DNA from: an uncultured Treponema sp.
Lineage (GTDB): Bacteria; Spirochaetota; Spirochaetia; Treponematales; Treponemataceae
Assembly: GCA_947166355.1 (NCBI GenBank)
Contig: CAMVDX010000023.1
Coordinates: 1 to 40,080, forward strand
Reading direction: 5' to 3'
Length of the DNA: 40,080 nucleotides
In this document: positions 6,607 to 13,534 of the stretch, in pieces
Layout of the letters: every line of letters starts with the position of its first letter
Numbering within the stretch: position 1 is the stretch's first letter
Program-made: the position numbers and the translations under genes
Notes under the pieces: generated by a model
What the model was told of the DNA's origin: nothing
The model's input: only the letters and a program-made list of their open reading frames with translations
The model's database searches: none

Positions 6607-6704
6607 AAATTAAGTTTCTATTTTAAAAAAAGAAGTCCGCGGACCCTATTGATGCAAAGCACCCACTGCATATGCAGGAGAAGGACTTCCGCAGCTCACG
6701 GTTT
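6607..6704 (-). repeat. Three-way-junction structured repeat, copy 2
   Basis: This is the second copy of the element at 3007-3101. On the minus strand CTGCGG pairs with CCGCGG (one T-G pair), enclosing the perfect palindrome CTGCATATGCAG and the hairpin GGTGC-TTT-GCATC, and is followed by a T run. It lies between the stop codon of the 6720-6983 gene and the vapBC promoter. Confidence 0.65.
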
Positions 6705-6719
6705 TTATCATCACAGAAT

Positions 6720-6983
6720 TCACTTTGTTCTTAAAACATCAAAAGGAGTTATACCTTTTATTGAACATGATGTTATGTATTTTCCATCATCAGATTTTAT
6801 TGGTTTTTCGTTAGATATTTCATTTTCAAATTGAGCATTAATATATTTTTTTATCTGTTCTTTTTGCTTTTCAATTAAAAATGCATTTACCTCTACCTCT
6901 GCTTTTTTATAATCTTCATATTTTTTCAATTCGCATTCACGATTTATATCATTTCTCTTTTCAATAAATTCTATATCAGTCAT
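6720..6983 (-). CDS. Small coiled-coil hypothetical protein
   Basis: The 87-residue product starts MTDIEFIEKRNDINRECELK and is dominated by a lysine/glutamate-rich helix likely to form a coiled coil (about residues 5-55). A short C-terminal part (YITSCSIKGITPFDVLRTK) follows. The ATG at 6983 has only a weak GAG upstream. A TTG at 6995 is in frame, but it lies in the T run of the preceding terminator and is rejected. The gene follows the SUMF1-domain gene on the same strand but is separated from it by a strong terminator, so it depends on read-through or an unseen promoter. No family is recognised. Confidence 0.5.
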   Translation of the reverse strand: MTDIEFIEKRNDINRECELKKYEDYKKAEVEVNAFLIEKQKEQIKKYINAQFENEISNEKPIKSDDGKYITSCSIKGITPFDVLRTK

Positions 6984-6993
6984 AATATATCTC

Positions 6994-7028
6994 AAAAAAA
7001 ATCCTGCACAAGATTTTCTTATGCAGGA
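6994..7028 (-). terminator. Intrinsic terminator of the SUMF1-domain gene
   Basis: On the minus strand a 12-bp stem TCCTGCATAAGA/TCTTGTGCAGGA (one T-G pair) with an AAA loop is followed by eight T. It lies 9 bp after the stop codon of the 7037-8899 gene. Confidence 0.9.
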
Positions 7029-7036
7029 CTAGTAAC

Positions 7037-8899
7037 TTATTTATTTCGAACTAAGCGAATCGCACCGTAGCTAGAATTTTCGAATTTATTACCCAAGGCC
7101 CCCATTTTATCAATGCGACGAGTAAATACATCGAACTCATTGTAATTTTTTCCCTTATTTCCACCTCTTAGGACAAAGGCATTAGGACGCGATTGTGAAT
7201 AAGTATTATTTTCATCTGAAGAGTGTATGGCCTTTCCTGTCTCAAAATGTGACCAAACCCATTCATCCGCAAGACCAGACATGTCATATATGCCTAAAGA
7301 ATTTGGCTTCTTCAAGCCTACAATATCATATGAATTTTCATTACTGTTACCAGAATACCATGCAACTTCTTCTATATCGTCGCTTCCTGACCATCTATAA
7401 TTATCATGATTTTTTCCGCCTCTAGCTGCATACTCCCATTCTTCTTCTGTTGGTAAGCGATAACCATTAGCATGTTCATCAAAAATAACCTTCTCAAAAC
7501 CTTTTACGACAGAAAAGGGTTCTTCTTCTGCTGGGAAAATATAACAAGGGGAAAATCCAGATTTTATGCTTAAATAATTACAGCATTGAATAGCTTTTAA
7601 TAACGGCAATTGTGCAACTTGCTGTGACTTATGTTCAGAGTAATCATCGGGAGAAAATAAATCACATGTAACCATTGTTGTACTCATATAAAAGTCATTA
7701 ACTTTTGCAGTATGCTTTGGAACTTGATTGTTTTTTTCTCCACCACATTCAAATTCTCCGCCTTCAACAAATATCATTTTCATACCATAATCAGCTACAT
7801 CAAATTGTTTCCTTCGAGAAACAAGTTCTTCCAATTCTTTAGTACTTATTGTACGTACAAGACGAAGGAATGACATCCCACCCGAATCCGAGATAGAAAA
7901 TCCACCTGAAATCCCATTAAACGAACTCATACTACCGCAAGTACGACGTTCTCCAAATTCAGAAATTTCTTTAGCATAATACGAACAGTCTTTTGAATAC
8001 CAATTCCATAATAATTCTTCCTGCGATTGTGATACAGTTAAATCCCAATAATTTGGCATTTCTTCCCAACCATTATCTCCATACAAAGAAAGTAATCCAT
8101 TTGGAGTCGAACCATACATCGCATAACACCATTCAGCAACAGTAGGCAGTCTATACCCATTTACTGAAAAATCACATTTTACTGAATCCCATGCAAAATT
8201 GCCAGTATTACCCGAAGGTATTTCTCCCCAGTCTTCAGTATTTGTAGAGCCCTTAATGGAATAGCATGGTGTTAAATTGTGATATTCACTGAGTTTATTA
8301 CAGAAAACAATTGCTTTATAAAAAGTAAAATAATCATAGGGTTTTATCCCATTTACAAAAGAAGAATTCATTATCTTACCATACAGACCTTCAGAAACAA
8401 GTTCTTTTGCTATTGCAAAGTTTCCAACAGATAGTTTTAACTCTGAATAATTGGTTCTGAATTGATAAGCTGTTGGTGAATTGTCTGGTGCAAAATTGAA
8501 TTCTCCACCTCTTATTGCAACCATTTTTACTTCTTCAAGTTGGTCTTGAATTTCTTCTTCTATCGCAACTTTTGCTTCCTTATTAGCAGAATATTTTTCA
8601 TTCTTTTCGATACCTGCATTAATCAATATTGCAGGTATAAATAAGCCTATAAGAAATCCTGAAATCTGTGGACCATAAAGGGCATTGAATTTTTCAGTTA
8701 CAAGATCCAGAAATCCACCATTTGTAATTATAAAACGGTCACCAACAAATTCATTTAGGATTTTACCAATATAAAACCCTAATATTCCAGCTACAAGACT
8801 TAGAAAATAACAGAGTATTCCCCAACCAACTGCAATATTTTTTCCAATAAGAATAGCAGGAACGAATGCCAACACGGCAGATACAATTGCAACAATCAT
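7037..8899 (-). CDS. Membrane protein with two SUMF1/FGE-like domains
   Basis: The 620-residue protein has three N-terminal hydrophobic segments (about residues 1-20, 27-48 and 80-98), then a short coiled coil. Two tandem formylglycine-generating-enzyme/sulfatase-modifying-factor domains follow. The first (about 125-365) includes FAWDSVKCDFSVNGYRLPTV and ends FLRLVRTI. The second (about 380-620) includes VNDFYMSTTMVTCDLF and NGYRLPTEEEWEYAARGG, and ends YGAIRLVRN. This fold is used both by formylglycine-generating enzymes and by non-catalytic ligand-binding proteins. The paired catalytic cysteines of true enzymes could not be recognised, so a binding or sensory role is inferred. AGGAG lies 5 nt before the ATG at 8899, which is preferred over the open extension to 8938. 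It is divergent from an XRE regulator whose likely operators flank its promoter. Confidence 0.8.
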   Translation of the reverse strand: MIVAIVSAVLAFVPAILIGKNIAVGWGILCYFLSLVAGILGFYIGKILNEFVGDRFIITNGGFLDLVTEKFNALYGPQISGFLIGLFIPAILINAGIEKNEKYSANKEAKVAIEEEIQDQLEEVKMVAIRGGEFNFAPDNSPTAYQFRTNYSELKLSVGNFAIAKELVSEGLYGKIMNSSFVNGIKPYDYFTFYKAIVFCNKLSEYHNLTPCYSIKGSTNTEDWGEIPSGNTGNFAWDSVKCDFSVNGYRLPTVAEWCYAMYGSTPNGLLSLYGDNGWEEMPNYWDLTVSQSQEELLWNWYSKDCSYYAKEISEFGERRTCGSMSSFNGISGGFSISDSGGMSFLRLVRTISTKELEELVSRRKQFDVADYGMKMIFVEGGEFECGGEKNNQVPKHTAKVNDFYMSTTMVTCDLFSPDDYSEHKSQQVAQLPLLKAIQCCNYLSIKSGFSPCYIFPAEEEPFSVVKGFEKVIFDEHANGYRLPTEEEWEYAARGGKNHDNYRWSGSDDIEEVAWYSGNSNENSYDIVGLKKPNSLGIYDMSGLADEWVWSHFETGKAIHSSDENNTYSQSRPNAFVLRGGNKGKNYNEFDVFTRRIDKMGALGNKFENSSYGAIRLVRNK

Positions 8900-8931
8900 A
8901 ATTTCTCCTAACCACCGCGTTAGCGGGGATG

Positions 8932-9050
8932 TATACACTTAATGTAAATCATAGTTTTACGTATAATACGTAATTACATTAAGTATAACACTAATTTTGC
9001 TTACAGTCATTAACTTTTTGAATCTGTCATACTCAATTACAATAAGTATA
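8932..9050. promoter_or_regulatory. Divergent control region with three matching operator-like sites
   Basis: TTACATTAAGTATA occurs at 8974-8987 on the plus strand. Its near copy TTACAATAAGTATA at 9037-9050 runs into the ATG of the XRE gene. An inverted copy (TTACATTAAGTGTATA on the minus strand) spans 8932-8947. Between the first two lies a palindrome ACGTATAATACGT (about 8960-8972). The plain reading is an XRE protein controlling itself and the SUMF1-domain gene. TACAAT at 9038-9043 is 6 nt before the XRE ATG and could be its -10 box, so repressor binding there would block it directly. Confidence 0.65.
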
Positions 9051-9352
9051 TGGGTATAAGTTTCTCTGATTTCATAATAAACATGAAGTATTACCGAACT
9101 AAAAGAAATATTTCACAGGCCCAGCTTGCCGAGAAATGTGATTGTTCTAATGGTATGATTGGAGCAATTGAAGCCGGAAGAGCAAAACCCTCATTTGATA
9201 TGATTTTAGCCATTGCTGAGGCCTTAAAAATACATCCTGCAGACCTTTTTTTACGAGATACATCCGTATCAAGGAACGAATTGAAAAATCAGATACAGAA
9301 TAAATTAATTGAAGATATAAAAAATATACTAAATGAAAATTTGAATGATTAA
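9050..9352 (+). CDS. XRE-family DNA-binding regulator
   Basis: The 100-residue protein has a typical lambda-Cro/XRE helix-turn-helix over residues 12-68 (MKYYRTKRNISQAQLAEKCD, then a recognition helix SNGMIGAIEAGRAKPS, then FDMILAIAEALKIHPADLF). A charged C-terminal helix probably dimerises. It lies divergent to the SUMF1-domain gene, with three copies of one sequence in the shared region, so it likely represses both. The ATG at 9050 has no Shine-Dalgarno sequence; an internal ATG at 9083 would remove 11 residues. It is probably a regulator of this cargo block, not of the neighbouring sugar genes. A bidirectional terminator follows. Confidence 0.88.
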   Translation: MGISFSDFIINMKYYRTKRNISQAQLAEKCDCSNGMIGAIEAGRAKPSFDMILAIAEALKIHPADLFLRDTSVSRNELKNQIQNKLIEDIKNILNENLND

Positions 9353-9353
9353 A

Positions 9354-9391
9354 TAAAAAACCGCTCCTCAATACGAGAAGCGGTTTTCTTT
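9354..9391. terminator. Bidirectional intrinsic terminator
   Basis: A 9-bp stem AAAACCGCT (9357-9365) / AGCGGTTTT (9379-9387) with A and T runs on the two sides serves the convergent XRE gene (plus) and isomerase gene (minus). Confidence 0.85.
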
Positions 9392-9397
9392 TACAAA

Positions 9398-9444
9398 GTG
9401 GTTTCGATACGATAGGTGCTTTAGCACCGTACTACTCCAACCAC
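9398..9444. repeat. Nested palindrome between convergent genes
   Basis: GTGGTT (9398-9403) pairs with AACCAC (9439-9444) around an inner hairpin GGTGCT-TT-AGCACC (9415-9428). It lies 3' of the isomerase stop codon and may back up termination. Confidence 0.5.
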
Positions 9445-9463
9445 CGTTGTTTTCCTCAGGCTA

Positions 9464-10951
9464 CTAACCCCAAGGATTTTCAGTAGGATATCTAACTCCA
9501 GCAGGCTGGTTATATCCAATCTCACTTACGTCTACGCCGATGTACTTGAATACTTCGAAGAGAGCCTTTCCAAAATGGCCGAATGCAACGGCACCGTGGT
9601 GTGGGAAGCCCTTTTCGATGAGCCAGTGGCGGTAGAAGCGGCCCATTTCTGGGATAGCGAATACACCAATTGATCCGAATGAGCGTGTAGCAACCGGAAG
9701 TACTTCACCCTGTGCAATGTATGCGCGGAGGATATTATCAGCAGTTGACTGCAAGCGGTAGAATGTGATAGGACCTGGAGCAATATCTCCTTCCAAAGTT
9801 CCGTTTGTAACTTCGATTGGGAGAGAGCGTGCCATAATCTTCTGATACTTCATCTCGCAGAAAGCAAGCTTCTTTGAACATGTGTTTCCGCAGTGGAAGC
9901 CCATGAATGTATCTGTAAGAGTATAGTTTGTCTTGCCCTTGATTTCTGAATTGTACATATCCTTTGGAACAGAGTTGTTGATGTCGAGCAATGTAACGAT
10001 ATCATCAGAAACAACAGTACCAATGAATTCAGAAAGACATCCGTAAATATCAACTTCACAAGAAACTGGAATTCCTCTTCCTGTAAGGCGGCTGTTTACA
10101 TAGCAAGGTACGAAACCAAACTGTGTCTGGAATGCAGGCCAACATTTTCCGGCAATTGCAACGAACTCGCGGTAGCCCTTGTGAGCTTCAACCCAGTCAA
10201 GGAGAGTAAGTTCATACTGAGCAAGCTTTGCAAGGATTTCAGGTTTTTTGTTACCCTTTCCAAGCTCTTTTTCCATATCAGCAACAACTTCTGGAATACG
10301 AGCGTCGCCAGCGTGCTTGTTGAATGCTTCAAACAAGTCAAGCTCTGAGTTTTCTTCAATTTCAACACCAATGTTGTAAAGCTGTTTGATAGGTGCGTTA
10401 CAAGCAAGGAAGTTGAGTGGACGTGGTCCGAAAGAAATAATCTTAAGGTGATTCAAAGCATAAACTGCCTTTGCAACTGGCAGGAAGTCGTGAATCATAT
10501 CAGCACAATCTTCTGCATCACCTACTGGATATTCAGGGATATAAGCCTTAATGTTGCGGAGCTGCAAGTTGTAAGAAGCGTTGAGCATACCACAGTAAGC
10601 ATCTCCACGGCCGTCCATAAGGCTGTTTCCAGACTCTTCTGCAGCAGCACAGAACATCTTAGGGCCATCAAAGTGCTTAGCAAGCAAAGTCTCAGAAATT
10701 TCTGGACCAAAGTTACCAAGGTAAACACAAAGAGCGTTACAACCGTTCTTCTTGATGTCTTCCAATGCCTGAACCATGTGGATTTCGCTTTCTACAATAC
10801 AGATAGGGCATTCGTAAATATCGTCTGCACCATACTTTTTTGTGTAAGCTTCAACAAGAGCCTTTCTGCGGTTTACAGAAAGTGGCTCTGGGAAACAGTC
10901 GCGGCTAACAGCCACAATACCGATCTTAATTTTTGGTTTGTTGTTAATCAT
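9464..10951 (-). CDS. L-fucose/L-arabinose isomerase family protein
   Basis: The 495-residue protein belongs to the aldose-ketose isomerase group related to FucI and AraA, cytoplasmic enzymes that convert an aldose to its ketose using a divalent metal. Recognisable stretches are KIGIVAVSRDCFPEPLSVNR at the N-terminus, DGRGDAYCGMLNASYNLQLR, a central QTQFGFVPCYVNSRLTGRG with SCEVDIYG, and the C-terminal IEKGFPHHGAVAFGHFGKAL. The sugar is uncertain. AGGAG lies about 9 nt before the ATG. It is downstream of the DUF4867 gene on the same strand, with 228 bp of two repeats between them, and is probably co-regulated with the divergent xylanase. Two truncated copies of its 3' end (2193-2368 and 5257-5814) lie further along in the same orientation. 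Confidence 0.88.
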   Translation of the reverse strand: MINNKPKIKIGIVAVSRDCFPEPLSVNRRKALVEAYTKKYGADDIYECPICIVESEIHMVQALEDIKKNGCNALCVYLGNFGPEISETLLAKHFDGPKMFCAAAEESGNSLMDGRGDAYCGMLNASYNLQLRNIKAYIPEYPVGDAEDCADMIHDFLPVAKAVYALNHLKIISFGPRPLNFLACNAPIKQLYNIGVEIEENSELDLFEAFNKHAGDARIPEVVADMEKELGKGNKKPEILAKLAQYELTLLDWVEAHKGYREFVAIAGKCWPAFQTQFGFVPCYVNSRLTGRGIPVSCEVDIYGCLSEFIGTVVSDDIVTLLDINNSVPKDMYNSEIKGKTNYTLTDTFMGFHCGNTCSKKLAFCEMKYQKIMARSLPIEVTNGTLEGDIAPGPITFYRLQSTADNILRAYIAQGEVLPVATRSFGSIGVFAIPEMGRFYRHWLIEKGFPHHGAVAFGHFGKALFEVFKYIGVDVSEIGYNQPAGVRYPTENPWG

Positions 10952-10986
10952 TTTATTATACTCCTATAAAATTTTTTCGAATTATA

Positions 10987-11090
10987 AGGGGGAAGTCTCC
11001 CCCTCGCTCCAGCCCGCTGCGCGGTCTTTCGCTACCCCTTCTCCTAGGGGGACGCAGCAAGCTGCTTACCCCCTAAAACCCCTGGCAACG
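10987..11090. repeat. GC-rich multi-hairpin repeat, copy 3
   Basis: This diverged member of the family at 2390 and 5836 has GGGGGAAGTCTCCCCC, CCCGCTGCGCGG and TAGGGGG..CCCCCTA stems. It is located 36 bp upstream of the intact isomerase ATG, the same relative place as copies 1 and 2 upstream of the stubs. Confidence 0.7.
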
Positions 11091-11092
11091 TC

Positions 11093-11170
11093 CGTCATTG
11101 CGAGCTGCAAGCGAAGCAATCCAAATTGTAGATTGCCACGTCGCTCATTTCATTCGCTCCTCGCAATGAC
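11093..11170. repeat. CATTGCGAG-type intergenic palindrome
   Basis: Ends CGTCATTGCGAG (11093-11104) and CTCGCAATGAC (11160-11170) are inverted. It is of the same family as 5183-5246. Inserted between the DUF4867 and isomerase genes, it probably forms a hairpin in their shared mRNA. Confidence 0.75.
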
Positions 11171-11179
11171 AATCGTAAT

Positions 11180-11833
11180 CTATTTTGCCTTCGCGATATC
11201 AATATTGATTCCGCTCAAGCCAACAAAAGCGCCCTGCTTTGCTTCGCTTGAATCCGGATGAGCAATGAGCCACTTGTTGCGTGCCCAGAGCAGTTTGTCT
11301 TCAAAATCAATTTCTTTGATAGCAGGCTTTTCTGTGTTTGTATCCTTTGGAAGAACGATAATTACACGGAAACCTTCCTTAGAAACTTCGCCATTTTTTA
11401 CAGCGTTACATGGTGCATAGTGAAGAGTTGTCTCATAAACTTCAACAACAGTTCCCTTTGGAACGTAGAAAGCTTCTACAGCGCTTGTGTTCAATTTTCC
11501 ATTTTTTACAGACTGAAGAGGTGCAAGAAGAAGAACCATGTCATTAGAAGGAATGTTGAGCTCAGAACCACGGTGCCACTCAAGACAGTTGAGCTTTGTG
11601 TTGTTACCATTGCAGTAACCAACCTGAATTGGCATTCCGCCGTAAGCGTTGTCACTGAATTCTTTTGCAATTGGAAGAGCTTCCAATCCGGCATCGCCCG
11701 GCTCATAAATTACGGCATTGTCAGGCTTTTTAGTAGTTTCGTCCAGTTTCTTGAGAAGGTCAGTTACATCATAACCTGTAAGAACCTTTCCGTACTTTTC
11801 AAAACTGTGACTGAAAACAGATTTGATTCGCAT
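11180..11833 (-). CDS. DUF4867-family protein (cupin-like) of the sugar operon
   Basis: The 217-residue soluble protein starts MRIKSVFSHSFEKYGKVLTG. It has a WHRGSE motif near residue 87 and an HYAPC motif near 138, plausible metal or sugar ligands of a cupin-like beta barrel (LLAPLQSV, FYVPKGTVVEVYETTLHYAP). DUF4867 proteins are typically encoded beside isomerases of this family, as here, so a step in the same sugar pathway, perhaps an epimerase or mutarotase-like activity, is inferred but not shown. CAGGAG lies about 13 nt before the ATG, just after a GC-rich leader hairpin. Transcription heads left into the isomerase gene. Confidence 0.75.
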   Translation of the reverse strand: MRIKSVFSHSFEKYGKVLTGYDVTDLLKKLDETTKKPDNAVIYEPGDAGLEALPIAKEFSDNAYGGMPIQVGYCNGNNTKLNCLEWHRGSELNIPSNDMVLLLAPLQSVKNGKLNTSAVEAFYVPKGTVVEVYETTLHYAPCNAVKNGEVSKEGFRVIIVLPKDTNTEKPAIKEIDFEDKLLWARNKWLIAHPDSSEAKQGAFVGLSGINIDIAKAK

Positions 11834-11857
11834 GTTTTTTTTTACTCCTGAGTAAGG

Positions 11858-11921
11858 CCGCCCGGTAGGCGGCCGGTGATAAATCGGAAAGCGTTAAAAA
11901 CAAATGCGAAAGCATTTGTTT
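11858..11921 (-). promoter_or_regulatory. Two leader hairpins upstream of the DUF4867-isomerase operon
   Basis: GGCCGCC/GGCGGCC (11858-11876) is a 7-bp stem ending 5 nt before the ribosome site. AAACAAATGC/GCATTTGTTT (11898-11921) is a perfect 10-bp stem with a four-base loop and, on the minus strand, T-rich 3' flanking sequence. They could form an attenuator or stabilise the mRNA. No riboswitch family was recognised. Confidence 0.4.
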
Positions 11922-11934
11922 AGCTTGTCCTTAA

Positions 11935-12104
11935 TGAAACGTTTTACTTATTCTTCAACCGCTCCGACGGCCAAAAAAATTTCGCAGAAACGCTCATTTT
12001 CATTCTATCACTAAGTATAAAATATTGCACTAAATAAATTTTGAAAAACAAAAAATTTATCCATAAAAATCAAATCGAAAACGTTGTAGTCAGCAACCGG
12101 TTGC
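11935..12104. promoter_or_regulatory. LacI-type operator candidates in the DUF4867-xylanase divergent region
   Basis: Three palindromes of the LacI/CcpA style lie in the 330-bp divergent region: TGAAACGTTTTA at 11935-11946, GAAAACGTTGTA at 12077-12088 and the perfect GCAACCGGTTGC at 12093-12104. The last two are next to each other, about 60-75 bp before the xylanase ATG. A carbohydrate-responsive LacI-family repressor acting on both operons is the simple reading; no such regulator is encoded in the window. Confidence 0.5.
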
Positions 12105-12163
12105 CGTGTTTTAAGAAAAATCCCCGCTATTATTCAGGCTCGCTTTCTACCATAATCTAAAGT

Positions 12164-13321
12164 ATGAAAAGATTATTCGAAAGCTATAAAGATTATTTTA
12201 GACTTGGCGCCGCAATCAGCGGAATCATTTTAATGAGTGATGAAGAAAGAACCGGATTGTACACTTTTATGAAAGCCCGCTATGAAGACTTCAAAAAGAA
12301 CTTCAAGCCTACACCAGAATTCCCCGAGTTCAAATTCCCGGAGCCTCAGCCCTTCCCAAAGGGCGATATGCCGGACAAGGAGCTGGCAGCCAGTCAGTTT
12401 AATCTTGTAGTTGCCGAAAACGAATGCAAGATGGGTTCGATTTACCGCCTAGGTCAGGACGGCAAGCCGTTTTTTGATTTCGCCGCCGCAGACCGCCTCC
12501 GCGACTTTGCAAAGAAAAACGGCCAAGACATGCGCTGGCACACCCTCGTATGGCACAATCAATCCCCAGACTGGATTTTCAAAAATGCGGACGGAAGCAA
12601 GGTTCGCAAGGAAGAACTTGAAGCCCGCCTCAAAAACTACATCTTCACCGTAGGCGAACGCTACCGCGACGATATCTGCTCTGTGGACGTTGTAAATGAG
12701 TGTATATCAGATAAAAACTTTGTGTTGCGCGACGGTGCCGACCGCTCTCAGTGGTTCGACATTCTCGGCCCGGACTATGTAGACAAAGCCTTTTTCTGGG
12801 CAAAGGAAGCCTTCCCAAAATCAAGCCTGGTAATCAACGACTATAATCTGGAGATGGTTCCCGGCAAGCGCGAAGGAATGTACAAACTCCTCAAAGGAAT
12901 GCTGGAGCGCGGAGTTCCTGTAGATACAGTTGGACTTCAGATGCACATCAACATCGAATACCCGCCGGTAAGCGAAATCGAAAAAACAATCGAGCTTTAC
13001 GGCAGCCTTGGCCTCAAGGTAATCGTAACCGAAATGGAAATTTCCATGTACGCAGACCGCGAGCAGAACGAAGGCAAGTTTGAGCCTCGCAAAGAATACA
13101 CACCGGAACTGCTCAAAAAACAGGCCAACCGCTACGAAGAAATCTTCGAATGCTTCAAAAAAGAAGCCCGCGCCGGCATCCTGAAAGACGTAGTTCTCTG
13201 GGGCATCACCGACCGCATGAGCTGGAAAAACGGCTTCCCGGTTCCAGGCCGCACCGACGCCCCACTCCTCTTCGACGGAGAAGGTAATCCAAAGCCAGCC
13301 TTCGAAAAGTTGTGCAAATAA
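12164..13321 (+). CDS. Glycoside hydrolase family 10 endo-beta-1,4-xylanase, apparently cytoplasmic
   Basis: This enzyme hydrolyses xylan or xylo-oligosaccharide beta-1,4 bonds with retention. The 385 residues are one GH10 TIM barrel. The hallmarks are NLVVAENECKMGSI, WHTLVWHNQSPDWIF, the acid/base E179 in VDVVNEC, the histidine of LQMHINIEY and the nucleophile E290 in VTEMEIS, then WGITDRMSW. There is no signal peptide, lipobox or carbohydrate-binding module, so it probably acts inside the cell on imported oligosaccharides, as known intracellular GH10 enzymes do. No Shine-Dalgarno sequence is seen. CATAAT at 12151-12156 lies 7 nt before the ATG, suggesting a leaderless mRNA. It is divergent from the DUF4867-isomerase operon across LacI-like sites, pointing to joint control by a plant sugar. 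Confidence 0.93.
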   Translation: MKRLFESYKDYFRLGAAISGIILMSDEERTGLYTFMKARYEDFKKNFKPTPEFPEFKFPEPQPFPKGDMPDKELAASQFNLVVAENECKMGSIYRLGQDGKPFFDFAAADRLRDFAKKNGQDMRWHTLVWHNQSPDWIFKNADGSKVRKEELEARLKNYIFTVGERYRDDICSVDVVNECISDKNFVLRDGADRSQWFDILGPDYVDKAFFWAKEAFPKSSLVINDYNLEMVPGKREGMYKLLKGMLERGVPVDTVGLQMHINIEYPPVSEIEKTIELYGSLGLKVIVTEMEISMYADREQNEGKFEPRKEYTPELLKKQANRYEEIFECFKKEARAGILKDVVLWGITDRMSWKNGFPVPGRTDAPLLFDGEGNPKPAFEKLCK

Positions 13322-13335
13322 TAAATTTGAAAAAA

Positions 13336-13421
13336 GGAGGGAGAAGTCTCTCCCTCGCTCCAGCCCGCTTCGCGGTCTTCCACTACCCTCTCTGCGGGGG
13401 ACTCCCCCGCAACGCCCCCAT
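13336..13421. repeat. GC-rich multi-hairpin repeat, copy 4
   Basis: This member of the repeat family has GGGAGAAGTCTCTCCC, CCCGCTTCGCGG and CGGGGGACTCCCCCG stems and lies 15 bp after the xylanase stop codon. It may serve as a transcription terminator or mRNA end barrier. It is not linked to an isomerase stub. Confidence 0.65.
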
Positions 13422-13486
13422 CCTGAGCAGTAAGTTTTGTTTTTGAGTCTGTATAAATCATAACATTTACAATTTTCTAGTTTTTA

Positions 13487-13515
13487 TTTCAAATCTTAAT
13501 GTTTCGTTATATAAT
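13487..13515 (+). promoter_or_regulatory. Candidate mscL promoter
   Basis: TTTCAA (13487-13492), 17 nt and TATAAT (13510-13515) precede the mscL ATG by 20 nt, with an AGAGG ribosome site in between. Confidence 0.5.
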
Positions 13516-13534
13516 TTATACAAGAGGTAAAACT

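Noticed and set aside
3007..6704. The structured repeats as integron attC sites (Treponema denticola has a cassette array).
   Set aside because: No inverted RYYYAAC/GTTRRRY core sites bound the units, cargo genes lie on both strands, and no integrase gene is in the window.
7037..8899. Target gene of a diversity-generating retroelement.
   Set aside because: SUMF1-like C-terminal domains are used by such elements, but no reverse transcriptase, template repeat or second near-copy of the 3' end was seen.
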